Position numbers and translations under genes: made by a program
Shown: piece after piece, positions 1-7,736 of the stretch
How the letters are laid out: the number at the start of each line of letters is the position of its first letter
Numbering within the stretch: the first letter of the stretch is position 1
Assembly: GCA_002327405.1 (NCBI GenBank)
Contig: DCVO01000096.1
Coordinates: 4,034-29,290, forward strand
From: Thiobacillus sp. UBA2186
GTDB taxonomy: Bacteria; Pseudomonadota; Gammaproteobacteria; Burkholderiales; Thiobacillaceae
Length of the DNA stretch: 25,257 nucleotides
Reading direction: 5' to 3'
Notes under the pieces: model-generated
Seen by the model: only the letters and a program-made list of their open reading frames with translations
Databases searched by the model: none
Told to the model about the DNA's origin: nothing

Positions 1-1449
1 GACCGCTTCCTGCCGGACAAGGCCATCGACCTCATCGACGAGGCCGCCTCGCGCATCAAGATGGAAATCGACTCCAAGCCGGAGTCCATGGACAAGCTCG
101 ATCGCCGCCTCATCCAGCTGAAGATCGAGCGCGAGGCGGTGAAGAAGGAAAAGGACGAGGCTTCGCAAAAGCGCCTGGCCCTGCTGGAAGACGAAATCGC
201 GCGCCTGGGAAAGGAATACGCCGATCTCGAGGAAGTCTGGAAGGCGGAAAAGGCCCAGGTGCACGGGGCGGCCCACATCAAGGAAGAAATCGACCGCCTC
301 AAGATCGAGATGGCCGAACTGCAGCGCCAGGGGGCTTTCGACAAGCTCGCCGAGATTCAATATGGGAAATTGCCTCAGCTGGAAGCGCAACTCAAGCATG
401 CCGAAGCCAGCGGCGCGGAGCCCACGCTGAAGCTGCTGCGCACCCAGGTCGGCGCCGAGGAAATCGCCGAGGTGGTGTCGCGCGCCACCGGCATTCCGGT
501 CTCCAAGATGATGGAAGGCGAGCGCGACAAGCTCATGCAGATGGAAGACAAGCTGCACGAGCGCGTGGTCGGCCAGGACGAGGCCGTGCGCCTGGTGAGT
601 GATGCCATCCGCCGTTCGCGCGCCGGCCTCTCAGACCCCAACCGCCCCTACGGCTCCTTCCTGTTCCTTGGCCCCACCGGCGTGGGCAAGACCGAGTTGT
701 GCAAGGCGCTCGCCGGCTTTTTGTTCGATTCGGAGGAGCACCTCATCCGCATCGACATGAGCGAGTTCATGGAGAAGCATTCGGTTGCGCGCCTCATCGG
801 CGCGCCGCCCGGCTACGTGGGTTACGAGGAGGGCGGCTATCTCACCGAGGCCGTGCGCCGCAAGCCCTACTCCGTGATCCTGCTCGACGAGGTCGAGAAG
901 GCGCATCCGGACGTGTTCAACGTGCTCTTGCAGGCGCTGGACGACGGCCGCATGACCGACGGCCAGGGCCGCACCGTCGACTTCAAAAACACTGTGATCG
1001 TGATGACCTCCAACCTGGGTTCGCAGATGATCCAGCAGATGGCCGGCGACGACTACCAGGTGGTAAAACTGGCGGTGATGGCCGAGGTGAAGAACTACTT
1101 CCGCCCAGAATTCATCAACCGCATCGACGAGGTCGTGGTGTTCCATGCCCTGGACGAGGCCAACATCGCTTCCATCGCGCGCATCCAGCTCAAGTACCTG
1201 GAGCAGCGCGTGGCGCGCATGGAAATGAAGCTGGAAGTCACGGACGCGGGGGTGGCGGAAATCGCCAAGGCCGGTTTCGATCCGGTGTTCGGCGCGCGGC
1301 CCTTGAAGCGCGCGATCCAGGGCCAGATCGAAAATCCTCTGGCGAAGGAAATCCTGTCCGGGCATTTCGCCGCCAAGGACGTCATCCGCGTCGATGCGCG
1401 CGGAGGCCAGATCGTGTTCGAGAAGGCGTCACTTTCGGAAGCTGCGTAA
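1..1449 (+). CDS. clpB: ClpB disaggregase, C-terminal part (5' end outside window)
   Basis: The reading frame is open from the first base and ends at TAA 1447-1449, giving 482 residues; the N-terminal domain and most of the first ATPase domain lie outside the window. Residues 1-20 are the end of the first AAA+ module (DKAIDLIDEAASRIK). A charged coiled-coil middle domain follows (about 25-150), the segment that in ClpB contacts DnaK. The second AAA+ module has Walker A GPTGVGKTE (224-232), Walker B VILLDEVEKAH with D296/E297, the pore-loop-like GAPPGYVGYEEGG, and a C-terminal small domain (GARPLKRAIQ). ClpB is a cytosolic ATP-driven hexamer that pulls proteins out of aggregates. The middle domain separates it from ClpA and ClpX. 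A strong terminator follows, so it ends its own transcript. Confidence 0.97.
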   Translation, partial: DRFLPDKAIDLIDEAASRIKMEIDSKPESMDKLDRRLIQLKIEREAVKKEKDEASQKRLALLEDEIARLGKEYADLEEVWKAEKAQVHGAAHIKEEIDRLKIEMAELQRQGAFDKLAEIQYGKLPQLEAQLKHAEASGAEPTLKLLRTQVGAEEIAEVVSRATGIPVSKMMEGERDKLMQMEDKLHERVVGQDEAVRLVSDAIRRSRAGLSDPNRPYGSFLFLGPTGVGKTELCKALAGFLFDSEEHLIRIDMSEFMEKHSVARLIGAPPGYVGYEEGGYLTEAVRRKPYSVILLDEVEKAHPDVFNVLLQALDDGRMTDGQGRTVDFKNTVIVMTSNLGSQMIQQMAGDDYQVVKLAVMAEVKNYFRPEFINRIDEVVVFHALDEANIASIARIQLKYLEQRVARMEMKLEVTDAGVAEIAKAGFDPVFGARPLKRAIQGQIENPLAKEILSGHFAAKDVIRVDARGGQIVFEKASLSEAA

Positions 1450-1467
1450 GCTGCCAAGCCGAGAATT

Positions 1468-1491
1468 AAAGGGGCCTTGCGGCCCCTTTTT
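1468..1491 (+). terminator. Rho-independent terminator of clpB
   Basis: A perfect 9-bp stem (1468-1476 with 1481-1489) around a TTGC loop, continuing into a T-run, sits 19 bp behind the clpB stop codon. Confidence 0.9.
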
Positions 1492-1639
1492 CGTTGGCGC
1501 TTGAATCTTCTTCATTCCGCCGAGCTTCATTTTGCCGACACATGGCAGGCATAGGATTGCATTGCATCCAATCATGCCTGGACCAGGTACGTTTATTGCG
1601 TGAGTTGAACAGGTGTAAGGCCTGCTGAAGGGGGTAAAC

Positions 1640-2113
1640 ATGCATGTGTACTCTCGCTGTTTGCTCTGGGTATTCCTGTGTTTCGGGCTCTTTTCCGCCT
1701 TGCCGGCAAGGGCGGAAGAAGAAGATCCCCTGCTCAGCGTTTTTCTCGAGGGCGGAAACATCGAGCAGGCCACCGAATCGCTGATTCAGGCCATCAACAG
1801 CAACAACTTCTCCTTTATCCGCCAGCAGGCTATCGACAGCCGCCTTGTTCCGGCGGGCCTGGAAGCCGGATCCGCCCGCATCGTCTATTTCTGCAACTTC
1901 GATCTCATGAGCCGTGCGCTCGCGATCGACACCCGCACGACCGAGTTCCTGCCCTGCAGGATCACGCTGATCGAAACCGATAAGGGCGTGGAGTTGTCGG
2001 CGGTGAATCCCGCCTGGGTATCGAATCGCCTGGGCAATCACCGCCTGCATGAATACTGCGTGAAGATGAAAAAGGATTACCTGAACATCATGAGCGAGGC
2101 GGCACTATGGTGA
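1640..2113 (+). CDS. Secreted DUF302-domain protein (with Cys pair)
   Basis: 157 residues from ATG 1640, preceded by a GAAGGGGG ribosome site. Residues 1-25 form a signal peptide (hydrophobic core, ALPARA cleavage region), so the protein is probably periplasmic. The mature part resembles DUF302: an N-terminal helix, then NFSFIRQQAID, a strand ending in FCNF, and FLPCRITLIE. Cys85 and Cys106 sit in two adjacent core strands and recur at matching places in the DUF302 protein at 3207-3938. A disulfide or metal/haem role is inference; the family's function is not settled. The gene overlaps the next by 7 bp (ATGGTGA), so the two are probably translated together. Confidence 0.8.
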   Translation: MHVYSRCLLWVFLCFGLFSALPARAEEEDPLLSVFLEGGNIEQATESLIQAINSNNFSFIRQQAIDSRLVPAGLEAGSARIVYFCNFDLMSRALAIDTRTTEFLPCRITLIETDKGVELSAVNPAWVSNRLGNHRLHEYCVKMKKDYLNIMSEAALW

Positions 2114-2547
2114 AGCCTGTTTGCGCAATTTTGGTGCTTGTTTTGGGGGCTGTGGCGCATGCCGGTCCCCTGACCGCCACGGCCAAAACCGACCTGGCCG
2201 GCGCCATCGACGGGCTGACCGCCGCGGCAGAGAACAGCGGCTATCAGCTGGTGAAGGTGCAGCCCATCGACCAGGCCCTGATCAAGCGCGGTTATCCCAA
2301 TCCGGGTATGCGCATCCTGTTCATCGGCAAATCGTCGGCTGTGGAGCAGGCCATGAAAGCCAATCCGAAGCTGCTGAGCGTGCTGCCGCTCAGGCTTACC
2401 CTGATTGTGGAAGACGAGAGGGTCATCGTGAGCAGCGACGATCTGGAAATGTGGAAGGCAATGTTTCCCGATCCCGCGACTGTCCGGCTGATAGAGGGCT
2501 GGCAACACGATCTGGGATTGATCCTGAGCGATCTTTCCGGACGCTGA
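2107..2547 (+). CDS. Secreted DUF302-domain protein (no Cys pair)
   Basis: 146 residues; the ATG lies inside the end of the preceding gene, which fits translational coupling. Residues 1-19 are a signal peptide ending in AHA. The mature protein is almost only a DUF302 fold: a helix, a strand with YQLVKVQPID, then MRILFIGKSS, and VLPLRLTLIVED. The two Cys of its neighbour are replaced here (FIGK instead of FCNF, LPLR instead of LPCR), so a Cys-based function would be lost or supplied by the partner. A weak stem without a T-run (2535-2540 with 2550-2555) surrounds the stop codon, and the next gene converges after 17 bp. Confidence 0.78.
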   Translation: MVKPVCAILVLVLGAVAHAGPLTATAKTDLAGAIDGLTAAAENSGYQLVKVQPIDQALIKRGYPNPGMRILFIGKSSAVEQAMKANPKLLSVLPLRLTLIVEDERVIVSSDDLEMWKAMFPDPATVRLIEGWQHDLGLILSDLSGR

Positions 2548-2564
2548 ATCCGGAAGCCGTCCCG

Positions 2565-3128
2565 TCATAAGCCGCTTTTCACCGCGGACTCGCCGGCGCC
2601 CTGCAACGGGCCGAGCGGATTCTGGCTTCTTTCCTGTTCGCGGATGAGCGGCTGGCCGCCGGCCAGCTTGTAGATGACGACGCCGTCCTTGATGAGCAAC
2701 ACGCCGTTGAAGCTCCAGCCGGACACGTCCACTTCGCGCTTGAAGTTGAGGAAGTCTCCGAGAAAACTTCCCGTGCGCTGGCGCTGAACGGATCGCTGTA
2801 CGATTTCGTAGCCCTGGCAGGCCGTTTTCGCGTTGATGCATTCCCGCACGCCGGTATCCAGACTGTCGACGCTGACCTGCGTGCCCGGCACGAACCGGCG
2901 CAGGACATCCGAGTAGTTCAGGATGCTGATGTTCGGCTGCGAGTGGGGGTCGATATTCAGCGCCTTCAGTTCCTCGACCGTGGTGCGGTAGGGGATGATC
3001 CGTTCGAAGGTTTGCTGCGCCTCTTCGTAGCTGGCCCATGGTCCTTCGACACGGCTGCTGCCGTGCGGCAGCATGGAACTGCAGGCGCCAACGCCCAGGC
3101 AGACAACAATCGCCAATCGCTTGTTCAT
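2565..3128 (-). CDS. Putative lipoprotein of unknown family
   Basis: 187 residues from ATG 3128; this start is preferred over one 33 bp upstream because it places a lipoprotein signal (MNKRLAIVVCLGVGAC, lipid on Cys16) at the N-terminus. The mature part has no domain I recognise. It contains a conserved-looking YEEAQQTFERIIPYRTTVEEL segment that recalls small BamE/SmpA-like outer-membrane lipoproteins, a pair of Cys (ECINAKTAC), and C-terminal strands (WSFNGVLLIKDGVVIYKLAGG). An outer-membrane location is inferred from the lipobox and the lack of an Asp at +2. It follows the third DUF302 gene on the same strand, with a terminator-like hairpin between them. Confidence 0.75.
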   Translation of the reverse strand: MNKRLAIVVCLGVGACSSMLPHGSSRVEGPWASYEEAQQTFERIIPYRTTVEELKALNIDPHSQPNISILNYSDVLRRFVPGTQVSVDSLDTGVRECINAKTACQGYEIVQRSVQRQRTGSFLGDFLNFKREVDVSGWSFNGVLLIKDGVVIYKLAGGQPLIREQERSQNPLGPLQGAGESAVKSGL

Positions 3129-3161
3129 TTTCTCGACAAATCGTCCCCAGGTTGCAGCCAC

Positions 3162-3186
3162 AAAAAAACGGGGTTCCAGGCCCCGT
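3162..3186 (-). terminator. Rho-independent terminator behind the third DUF302 gene
   Basis: Read on the minus strand, ACGGGG (3186-3181) pairs with CCCCGT (3173-3168) around a 7-nt loop and runs into seven T. It lies between the DUF302 gene ending at 3207 and the lipoprotein gene starting at 3128, so the lipoprotein gene would rely on read-through or its own promoter. Confidence 0.8.
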
Positions 3187-3206
3187 TCCCGGATGGCATG
3201 AGCCGT

Positions 3207-3938
3207 TCAGATATCCCCGTTTGCGGCTGCGCGCATCATGTCGTCCATTTTCGCGCGGATGTCGGCGATGCCCTGCCTGAGCTCGGGCGTGATGCCCAGC
3301 GACTTGCCGGCGGCGTCGAGCCAGGTGAAATCCCAGTCCAGCGTCAGGACCCAGATGTTCTTTTGCGCGTCTTCCATGATTGCGATGCGGCAGGGCAGGA
3401 ACACCACCATTTCGGGCACGATTTTCAAGAGTTCGCGCCCGATGGCGATGTCGCAGAAGCTGAAGACTTCGACGCGCGGCGCGTTCTCGTCCCCGAGCAC
3501 GGCGCGGAAATCCTTCCACATCAGATTCTCGCCCACGAACTTGAAGTTGAGCCGGTTCGCGCGCAGCTTGAGCGACTGCGCCGCCTCGTCGAACGTGACG
3601 CCGGCCTTGACCTGGTATTTGACGACCATGTAGTTCATGGCCTCGCGCGCGTCGAGCTGCATCATGTTGGCCATCATCGGCATGGCCATCTGCAGGTAGC
3701 GTTTCCTCTCCTCGGGCGAAACCACCCGGTTCATCTGAAAATCGCTTTGCGGCGGCATCATGCCCTGCTGCATGATGATCGGCCCGTAGGGCGTTTGCAC
3801 CGGGGCGATCCAGCCGCCTTCCTGCGTCTGCGGCGTGCCCGCTGCGGGCTGCTCTGCAGGCGCCGGGGCAGGGCCGGGGGCGGCGGCAAGCAGGCCAAGC
3901 GGCAAAAACAGACCCAGCAGAAAGGCCGGAATTTTCAT
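3207..3938 (-). CDS. Secreted Met-rich DUF302-domain protein (with Cys pair)
   Basis: 243 residues from ATG 3938, with GGAG 8 bp upstream; an upstream in-frame extension is rejected because this start yields a clean signal peptide (cleavage near LLAAA, residue 20). A Pro/Ala-rich linker (21-50) leads to a methionine-rich segment (about 56-104, twelve Met, including MAMPMMANMM). The DUF302 domain follows (about 105-205), with Cys162 (FCDI) and Cys183 (FLPCRI) at the same places as in the protein at 1640-2113. Met-rich periplasmic segments often bind Cu(I), but here that is only a suggestion. The protein is about 90 residues longer than its two paralogues, owing to the N-terminal extension. Confidence 0.8.
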   Translation of the reverse strand: MKIPAFLLGLFLPLGLLAAAPGPAPAPAEQPAAGTPQTQEGGWIAPVQTPYGPIIMQQGMMPPQSDFQMNRVVSPEERKRYLQMAMPMMANMMQLDAREAMNYMVVKYQVKAGVTFDEAAQSLKLRANRLNFKFVGENLMWKDFRAVLGDENAPRVEVFSFCDIAIGRELLKIVPEMVVFLPCRIAIMEDAQKNIWVLTLDWDFTWLDAAGKSLGITPELRQGIADIRAKMDDMMRAAANGDI

Positions 3939-3961
3939 GTCGTTGTCTCCAGATGCGTCAA

Positions 3962-4053
3962 TTATTGATTCGGCACTTATGAACTTGAACAGGCCAGAAT
4001 CCTCCGTTTCCCTGTGAGGCACAGAGGGGCCACGGCAAGTGCCGAATCAATAA
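3962..4053. repeat. 17-bp perfect inverted repeat, 58-bp spacer
   Basis: TTATTGATTCGGCACTT (3962-3978) is exactly reversed at 4037-4053. It lies in the intergenic region upstream of the Met-rich DUF302 gene. There is no T-run in either direction, so it is not a standard terminator. Confidence 0.85.
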
Positions 4054-4070
4054 AATCGGGTCTTCGGCGG

Positions 4071-4122
4071 TTATTGAGCCGGCATTCAAGTTCCTGAATG
4101 CCGGCTCAATCCGGCTCAATAA
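4071..4122. repeat. Second palindrome related to the first
   Basis: ATTGAGCCGGCATTCA (4073-4088) pairs perfectly with 4095-4110 around a 6-nt loop. The outer ten bases CCGGCTCAAT are repeated directly (4101-4110, 4111-4120), so TTATTGAGCCGG (4071-4082) can also pair with 4111-4122. Its arm shares TTATTGA..CGGCA with the palindrome at 3962-4053. Confidence 0.85.
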
Positions 4123-4146
4123 TGCTAGGAGCTGGCTGGGCCATCG

Positions 4147-6696
4147 TCAATCCGCCATTTGCGCAGCCGGAAGCTTGTCGAGGAAGTTGCGCAGGCGCAG
4201 ATACTCGGCCTGTATGTCGTCGAGCAGCGTCTCGGCTTCGGCCCAGTTGGAGTTGGCGAATGCCGACTCCAACTGGGTGGCCGACTGGAACATCAAGTCG
4301 GCGGAAACCGAAGCGGCCGCGCCGCGCAGACTGTGGGCCTCGCGCTTGCCCTGGGCCGCGTCGCGGTTGTCCCAGGCGGTCTGCAGCGCGTCCAGCGAGG
4401 CCTCGGTGGTCTGCAGGAACAGCTGCAGGAATTCGTCCTTCAGCCTGTTCCGGCCGGAGAGTTTGCCGATGTTGATGGGCGGCGGCATTTCGATGGCCGA
4501 GCCGGGCAGCCAGCGCGACAGCACCGAGATCAGCGCGGCTTCCTCATAGGGCTTGGTCAGGTAATCGTTCATGCCGGCCTGGAAGCATTGTTCGCGGAAA
4601 TCGTCGCCCGCCTGCGCCGAGAGCGCGACGATGGGCACTTGGCCCGCCTTGCCCGGCAAGGCGCGGATGGCACGGGCAGCGGCAAAGCCGTCCATTTCGG
4701 GCATCTGCCAGTCCATCAGCACGAGATCCCAGGGCTCGGATTGCACCCGCCCGAGCGCTGCGCGGCCGTTGTCGACGATGCTGGGTTCGAGGCCGAGCGA
4801 CGCCAGCTGATAAGAGAGCACTTTCTGGTTGACCGGGTGATCCTCTGCGACCAGCACGCGGCCGGTGAAACGCGCGGTCTGTATCGGCACCATGGACACC
4901 GGTTCCGTATCGGGCGGCGCGGCATGGTAGGGCAGTTCGATCCAGAACAGCGCGCCGTTCGCGGCGCCGGGCGGCGGGCTTTGCACGCCGATGTCGCCGT
5001 CCATCAGGTCGGCGAGCTTGCGGCAGATCGCCAGGCCCAGGCCGGTGCCGCCGTAATGGCGGGTGGTGGACGCGTCCGCCTGGGAAAAGGCGCTGAACAA
5101 CTGGGCCTTGGCCTGCGGCACGATGCCGACGCCTTCGTCGCGGACCTCGATGCGCATCCTTTGCCCGTCCGCCGTCAAACCGGCATTGACCCCGATGCTG
5201 CCGCGCGAAGTGAACTTGATCGCGTTGTCCACCAGATTGAGCAGGATCTGGCGCAGGCGATGCGGGTCGCCCTGTATCGGCATGTGCAAGGCGGGTGAAA
5301 TGCTCATTTCCAGATTCAGGGATTTTTCCAGGATGCGCGGCCGGTACAGGTCCGCCACGTTTTGCACCACTTGAGCGGGCACGTAGGCGACGTTTTCCAC
5401 CGTCAGCTTGCCGGCCTCGACCTTGGAAAAGTCGAGGATGTCGTTGATCACCGTCAGCAGCCCCTGGGCCGACTGCCGCAGGGTAAGCGCGTATTCGCGC
5501 TGGATGCCGGTCAGCGGCTCGCGCATCAACAGATCGGCCATGCCCATGATGCCATGCATGGGCGTGCGGATCTCGTGGCTGACGTTGGCGATGAATTCGT
5601 TCTTGGCCCTGGCTGCGGCCAGTGCGGCGTCGCGCGCGGCCTTGAGTTCGGCTTCGGCCTCTTTGCGTTCGGAGATGTCGCGCATGATCGCCTGGATCAC
5701 CGGCCGGCCCTCGAGCTCCATGGCGTGCAGGGCGATTTCGGACGGGAACAGGCTGCCGTCGTTGCGGCGCCCGATCCATTCCATGAAGGCGTGGCCGTTC
5801 TTGCGCGCCTGCTCGATGTGGCGCATGGCGTAGGGTGTGGCGGGTTCGCCGCCGGCCTGCAGGTAGGCGCCGAGATCGGAGATTTTCCTGGAGAGGAACT
5901 CGGCCACGGTTTCCATTCCGAACATTTCCAGCGTCGCCGGGTTGCAGTCGATGAAGCCCTTGTCGCCCAGGACCACCACCGCATCGGAATTGGATTCGAA
6001 CAGGGTCTGGAACTTGAATTTCTCGTTGTCCAGCATGCGTGTTTGCGTGGCCACCCTGCGCGAAACCGCGAGCGCCACGCCGCCGACCAGCAGCGCGGCG
6101 ACGATGCCGAGGACCAGGATGAAGTTGCGCGTGGCGGAGTAGGCAGCATAGGTCTTGATCAGTGCCAGTTCGTTGGCTTCACGCTGCAGCCGCGTCATTT
6201 CATCGAGCGCGGCGACCAGCTTGTTCTGCAGCGGGTTCGCCTGCTGCTGCAGCAACGTCAGGGCGCCGTAGTTGTTCTCCTCCATGGCCGAGCTGATCAC
6301 CTCGAACATCACCGGCTGGTTGACGCGGGTGATCTCGTCCACTCTCTCCATCAGCTCCTTTTCGTGCAAGGATTCCTGCATGTCGATCAGGGTGGCGCGG
6401 TCCTTGGCGTAGCGTTCGCCCAGTTCCATGAACTGCTGGAACATCTGGTCCTTTTCCCAGGGGTCGATCGAAACCACGATGTGGTGCATGACGACGGCGC
6501 GGTCGCGCAGCGTGTCGCGCATGCGGCTGGCCAGGCTGGACTTGACGTTGTTGACCGTCACCACGTGCTCGAGCTGGCGGTTGGTGTCGGCCATCTGCGA
6601 AACCGCCAGCACGATCACGCCCAGCAGCAGCAGCATGGCCAGGGCAAAGCCCAGGCCGATGTTGAGCATGAGCTGGCGCATGGGCCTGGCGGTCAT
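4147..6696 (-). CDS. Hybrid sensor histidine kinase (4HB-PAS-HisKA-HATPase-REC-HPt)
   Basis: 849 residues; start ATG 6696 is chosen because its ATGA overlaps the stop of the upstream phosphatase gene and because the first membrane segment follows directly. Order: TM1 (about 11-33), a four-helix-bundle periplasmic sensor (35-190), TM2 (191-211), PAS (about 225-340), HisKA with NVSHEIRTPMHG (phosphoacceptor His374), HATPase_c with N491, the DEGVGI and GGTGLGLAI boxes, a receiver domain with LMDWQMPEMDG (Asp662), and an HPt domain with AHSLRGAA (His788). All residues for a His-Asp-His phosphorelay are present. It acts at the inner membrane; the ligand and the final response regulator are unknown, since no separate regulator is encoded nearby. 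The layout resembles BarA-type kinases. Confidence 0.93.
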   Translation of the reverse strand: MTARPMRQLMLNIGLGFALAMLLLLGVIVLAVSQMADTNRQLEHVVTVNNVKSSLASRMRDTLRDRAVVMHHIVVSIDPWEKDQMFQQFMELGERYAKDRATLIDMQESLHEKELMERVDEITRVNQPVMFEVISSAMEENNYGALTLLQQQANPLQNKLVAALDEMTRLQREANELALIKTYAAYSATRNFILVLGIVAALLVGGVALAVSRRVATQTRMLDNEKFKFQTLFESNSDAVVVLGDKGFIDCNPATLEMFGMETVAEFLSRKISDLGAYLQAGGEPATPYAMRHIEQARKNGHAFMEWIGRRNDGSLFPSEIALHAMELEGRPVIQAIMRDISERKEAEAELKAARDAALAAARAKNEFIANVSHEIRTPMHGIMGMADLLMREPLTGIQREYALTLRQSAQGLLTVINDILDFSKVEAGKLTVENVAYVPAQVVQNVADLYRPRILEKSLNLEMSISPALHMPIQGDPHRLRQILLNLVDNAIKFTSRGSIGVNAGLTADGQRMRIEVRDEGVGIVPQAKAQLFSAFSQADASTTRHYGGTGLGLAICRKLADLMDGDIGVQSPPPGAANGALFWIELPYHAAPPDTEPVSMVPIQTARFTGRVLVAEDHPVNQKVLSYQLASLGLEPSIVDNGRAALGRVQSEPWDLVLMDWQMPEMDGFAAARAIRALPGKAGQVPIVALSAQAGDDFREQCFQAGMNDYLTKPYEEAALISVLSRWLPGSAIEMPPPINIGKLSGRNRLKDEFLQLFLQTTEASLDALQTAWDNRDAAQGKREAHSLRGAAASVSADLMFQSATQLESAFANSNWAEAETLLDDIQAEYLRLRNFLDKLPAAQMAD

Positions 6697-7163
6697 GGGC
6701 GGCCTCCGGGGCGGGCGCGGGCCTCGGCATGCCTGGCCAGCGCCGCGTCGATGAAGGATTGCCACACGGCATCCGGCTGCCAGACCTCGCGCAGCGGAAA
6801 GGCGGCGTCCACGGCGGACTCGCCGAGGACGAGGGTTCGATAGAGGTAGACGAATACGGATGCGCGCATGTTCATGGCGCAGTGCACCCACAGCTTGCGC
6901 CCCTGCAAGGCCGCCAGCAGGGAAAAAAACAGCTCGAGCTGCTCGATGCGCGGATTTTCCCACTGCACCGGGATTTGAAAATAGGGGATGCCTAGACGCG
7001 CAACCATCTCCGCCTCGCCCGCCAAGGCGTTGGTGGATGTCGGCAGCGCCAGGTTGACGACCGCCTCGATGCCGAGCGCGGGCAGGCGGGCGATGTCATC
7101 TTCGGAAAGCTGCCCCGAAGTCCACAGCCAGTCGAATACCTGGTGCGTGTTGATCGCGTCCAT
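6693..7163 (-). CDS. Protein-tyrosine-phosphatase-like protein with short P-loop
   Basis: 156 residues from ATG 7163 (MDAINTHQVFDW). The fold elements WTSGQLSEDDIARLPALGI, VVNLALP, IPVQWENPRIEQLELFF and VHCAMNMRASVFVYLYR match the dual-specificity-phosphatase-like/DUF442-type superfamily. The active-site loop reads HCAMNMR, i.e. Cys-X4-Arg, one residue shorter than the classical Cys-X5-Arg loop; I recall similar loops in homologues annotated simply as phosphatases. No signal peptide, so cytosolic. Its stop overlaps the start of the hybrid kinase by 4 bp, which suggests linked expression and perhaps a role in the same signalling path. The Shine-Dalgarno site is weak. Confidence 0.75.
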   Translation of the reverse strand: MDAINTHQVFDWLWTSGQLSEDDIARLPALGIEAVVNLALPTSTNALAGEAEMVARLGIPYFQIPVQWENPRIEQLELFFSLLAALQGRKLWVHCAMNMRASVFVYLYRTLVLGESAVDAAFPLREVWQPDAVWQSFIDAALARHAEARARPGGRP

Positions 7164-7286
7164 GCGGCTTCTAGGATATTTCCTGCGTCCGCAGGCCGGC
7201 GGGAGCGGAAGTAAAAACGATCGGCATCGGCTTGTAGTCCATGGGGCGCTCGCAGGAAAGACCTGCATAAACAGGGCGGGTCCAGG

Positions 7287-7592
7287 CTATTTTCCTCTTT
7301 TTTTCGCCCGCGGTCTGCCGTAAAGCGCGCGCAGTTCGTCCTTGGCCTGCTCCAGGCGCGCGCGCTGACCGGGGTCGAGCTGGCTGCCGGCGCGGTTGAT
7401 GTAGAACACCAGCATCGACATGGCCGAACGGAAGGGCGCGGCCTTGCGCCGCGTGCTGGATTCCGCCGAGCGTTTGAGCGACTCGGCGATCGCGCGCGGA
7501 TCGTCGAGGGTGAAGACGCCAGGCTCGAGGTCGAGCGCGTTGCTGGCCTCGGTGACCTGTTGCGACCATTTCCCCCGCTTGCCTGCCTGCAT
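7287..7592 (-). CDS. DUF3175 family protein
   Basis: 101 residues, basic. The core WSQQVTEASNALDLEPGVF, FTLDDPRAIAESLKRSAE, KAAPFRSAMSMLVFYINRAG and ARLEQAKDELRALYGR matches the DUF3175 family over its whole usual length; the family has no established function. There is no clear Shine-Dalgarno site. The start lies 9 bp behind the stop of the small GGDEF-tail frame, so re-initiation by coupling is likely. No membrane or export signal. Confidence 0.85.
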   Translation of the reverse strand: MQAGKRGKWSQQVTEASNALDLEPGVFTLDDPRAIAESLKRSAESSTRRKAAPFRSAMSMLVFYINRAGSQLDPGQRARLEQAKDELRALYGRPRAKKRGK

Positions 7593-7601
7593 GGGTCGGC
7601 G

Positions 7602-7736
7602 TCAGCCGGGCGGCAGGCTGCGGCGCACTCGGTTGCGCCCGGCCTGCCCGGCCTCGAACATGGCGGCGTCTGCAGGGCCGTTGAAGCGCTCGACCCTGCC
7701 GGTCGAAACCTGGCTGTCCGCCATTTTTTGGGTCAT
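7602..7736 (-). pseudogene. C-terminal remnant of a GGDEF (diguanylate cyclase) domain
   Basis: A 44-residue frame starting at ATG 7736, which overlaps the stop of the HD-GYP gene as ATGA. Its middle, ADAAMFEAGQAGRNRVR, is the signature end of a GGDEF domain (commonly ADxAMYxAKxxGRNRV). The catalytic GG(D/E)EF motif and everything before it are missing, so it cannot make c-di-GMP. It looks like the trace of a diguanylate cyclase gene that once followed or was fused to the HD-GYP gene. It may now serve only to couple translation to DUF3175. Confidence 0.7.

Noticed and set aside
2077..3519. 480-codon minus-strand frame over the DUF302/lipoprotein genes
   Set aside because: It overlaps three better supported genes in other frames and has the Arg-rich composition of a shadow.
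5362..6843. 493-codon plus-strand frame opposite the hybrid kinase
   Set aside because: It is antisense to a gene with complete domain structure; its His/Asp/Gln-rich sequence matches no family.
7171..7242. A 23-codon minus-strand frame (MDYKPMPIVFTSAPAGLRTQ...) between DUF3175 and the phosphatase gene
   Set aside because: It has no ribosome site and no recognisable family, and short frames are common in GC-rich DNA.
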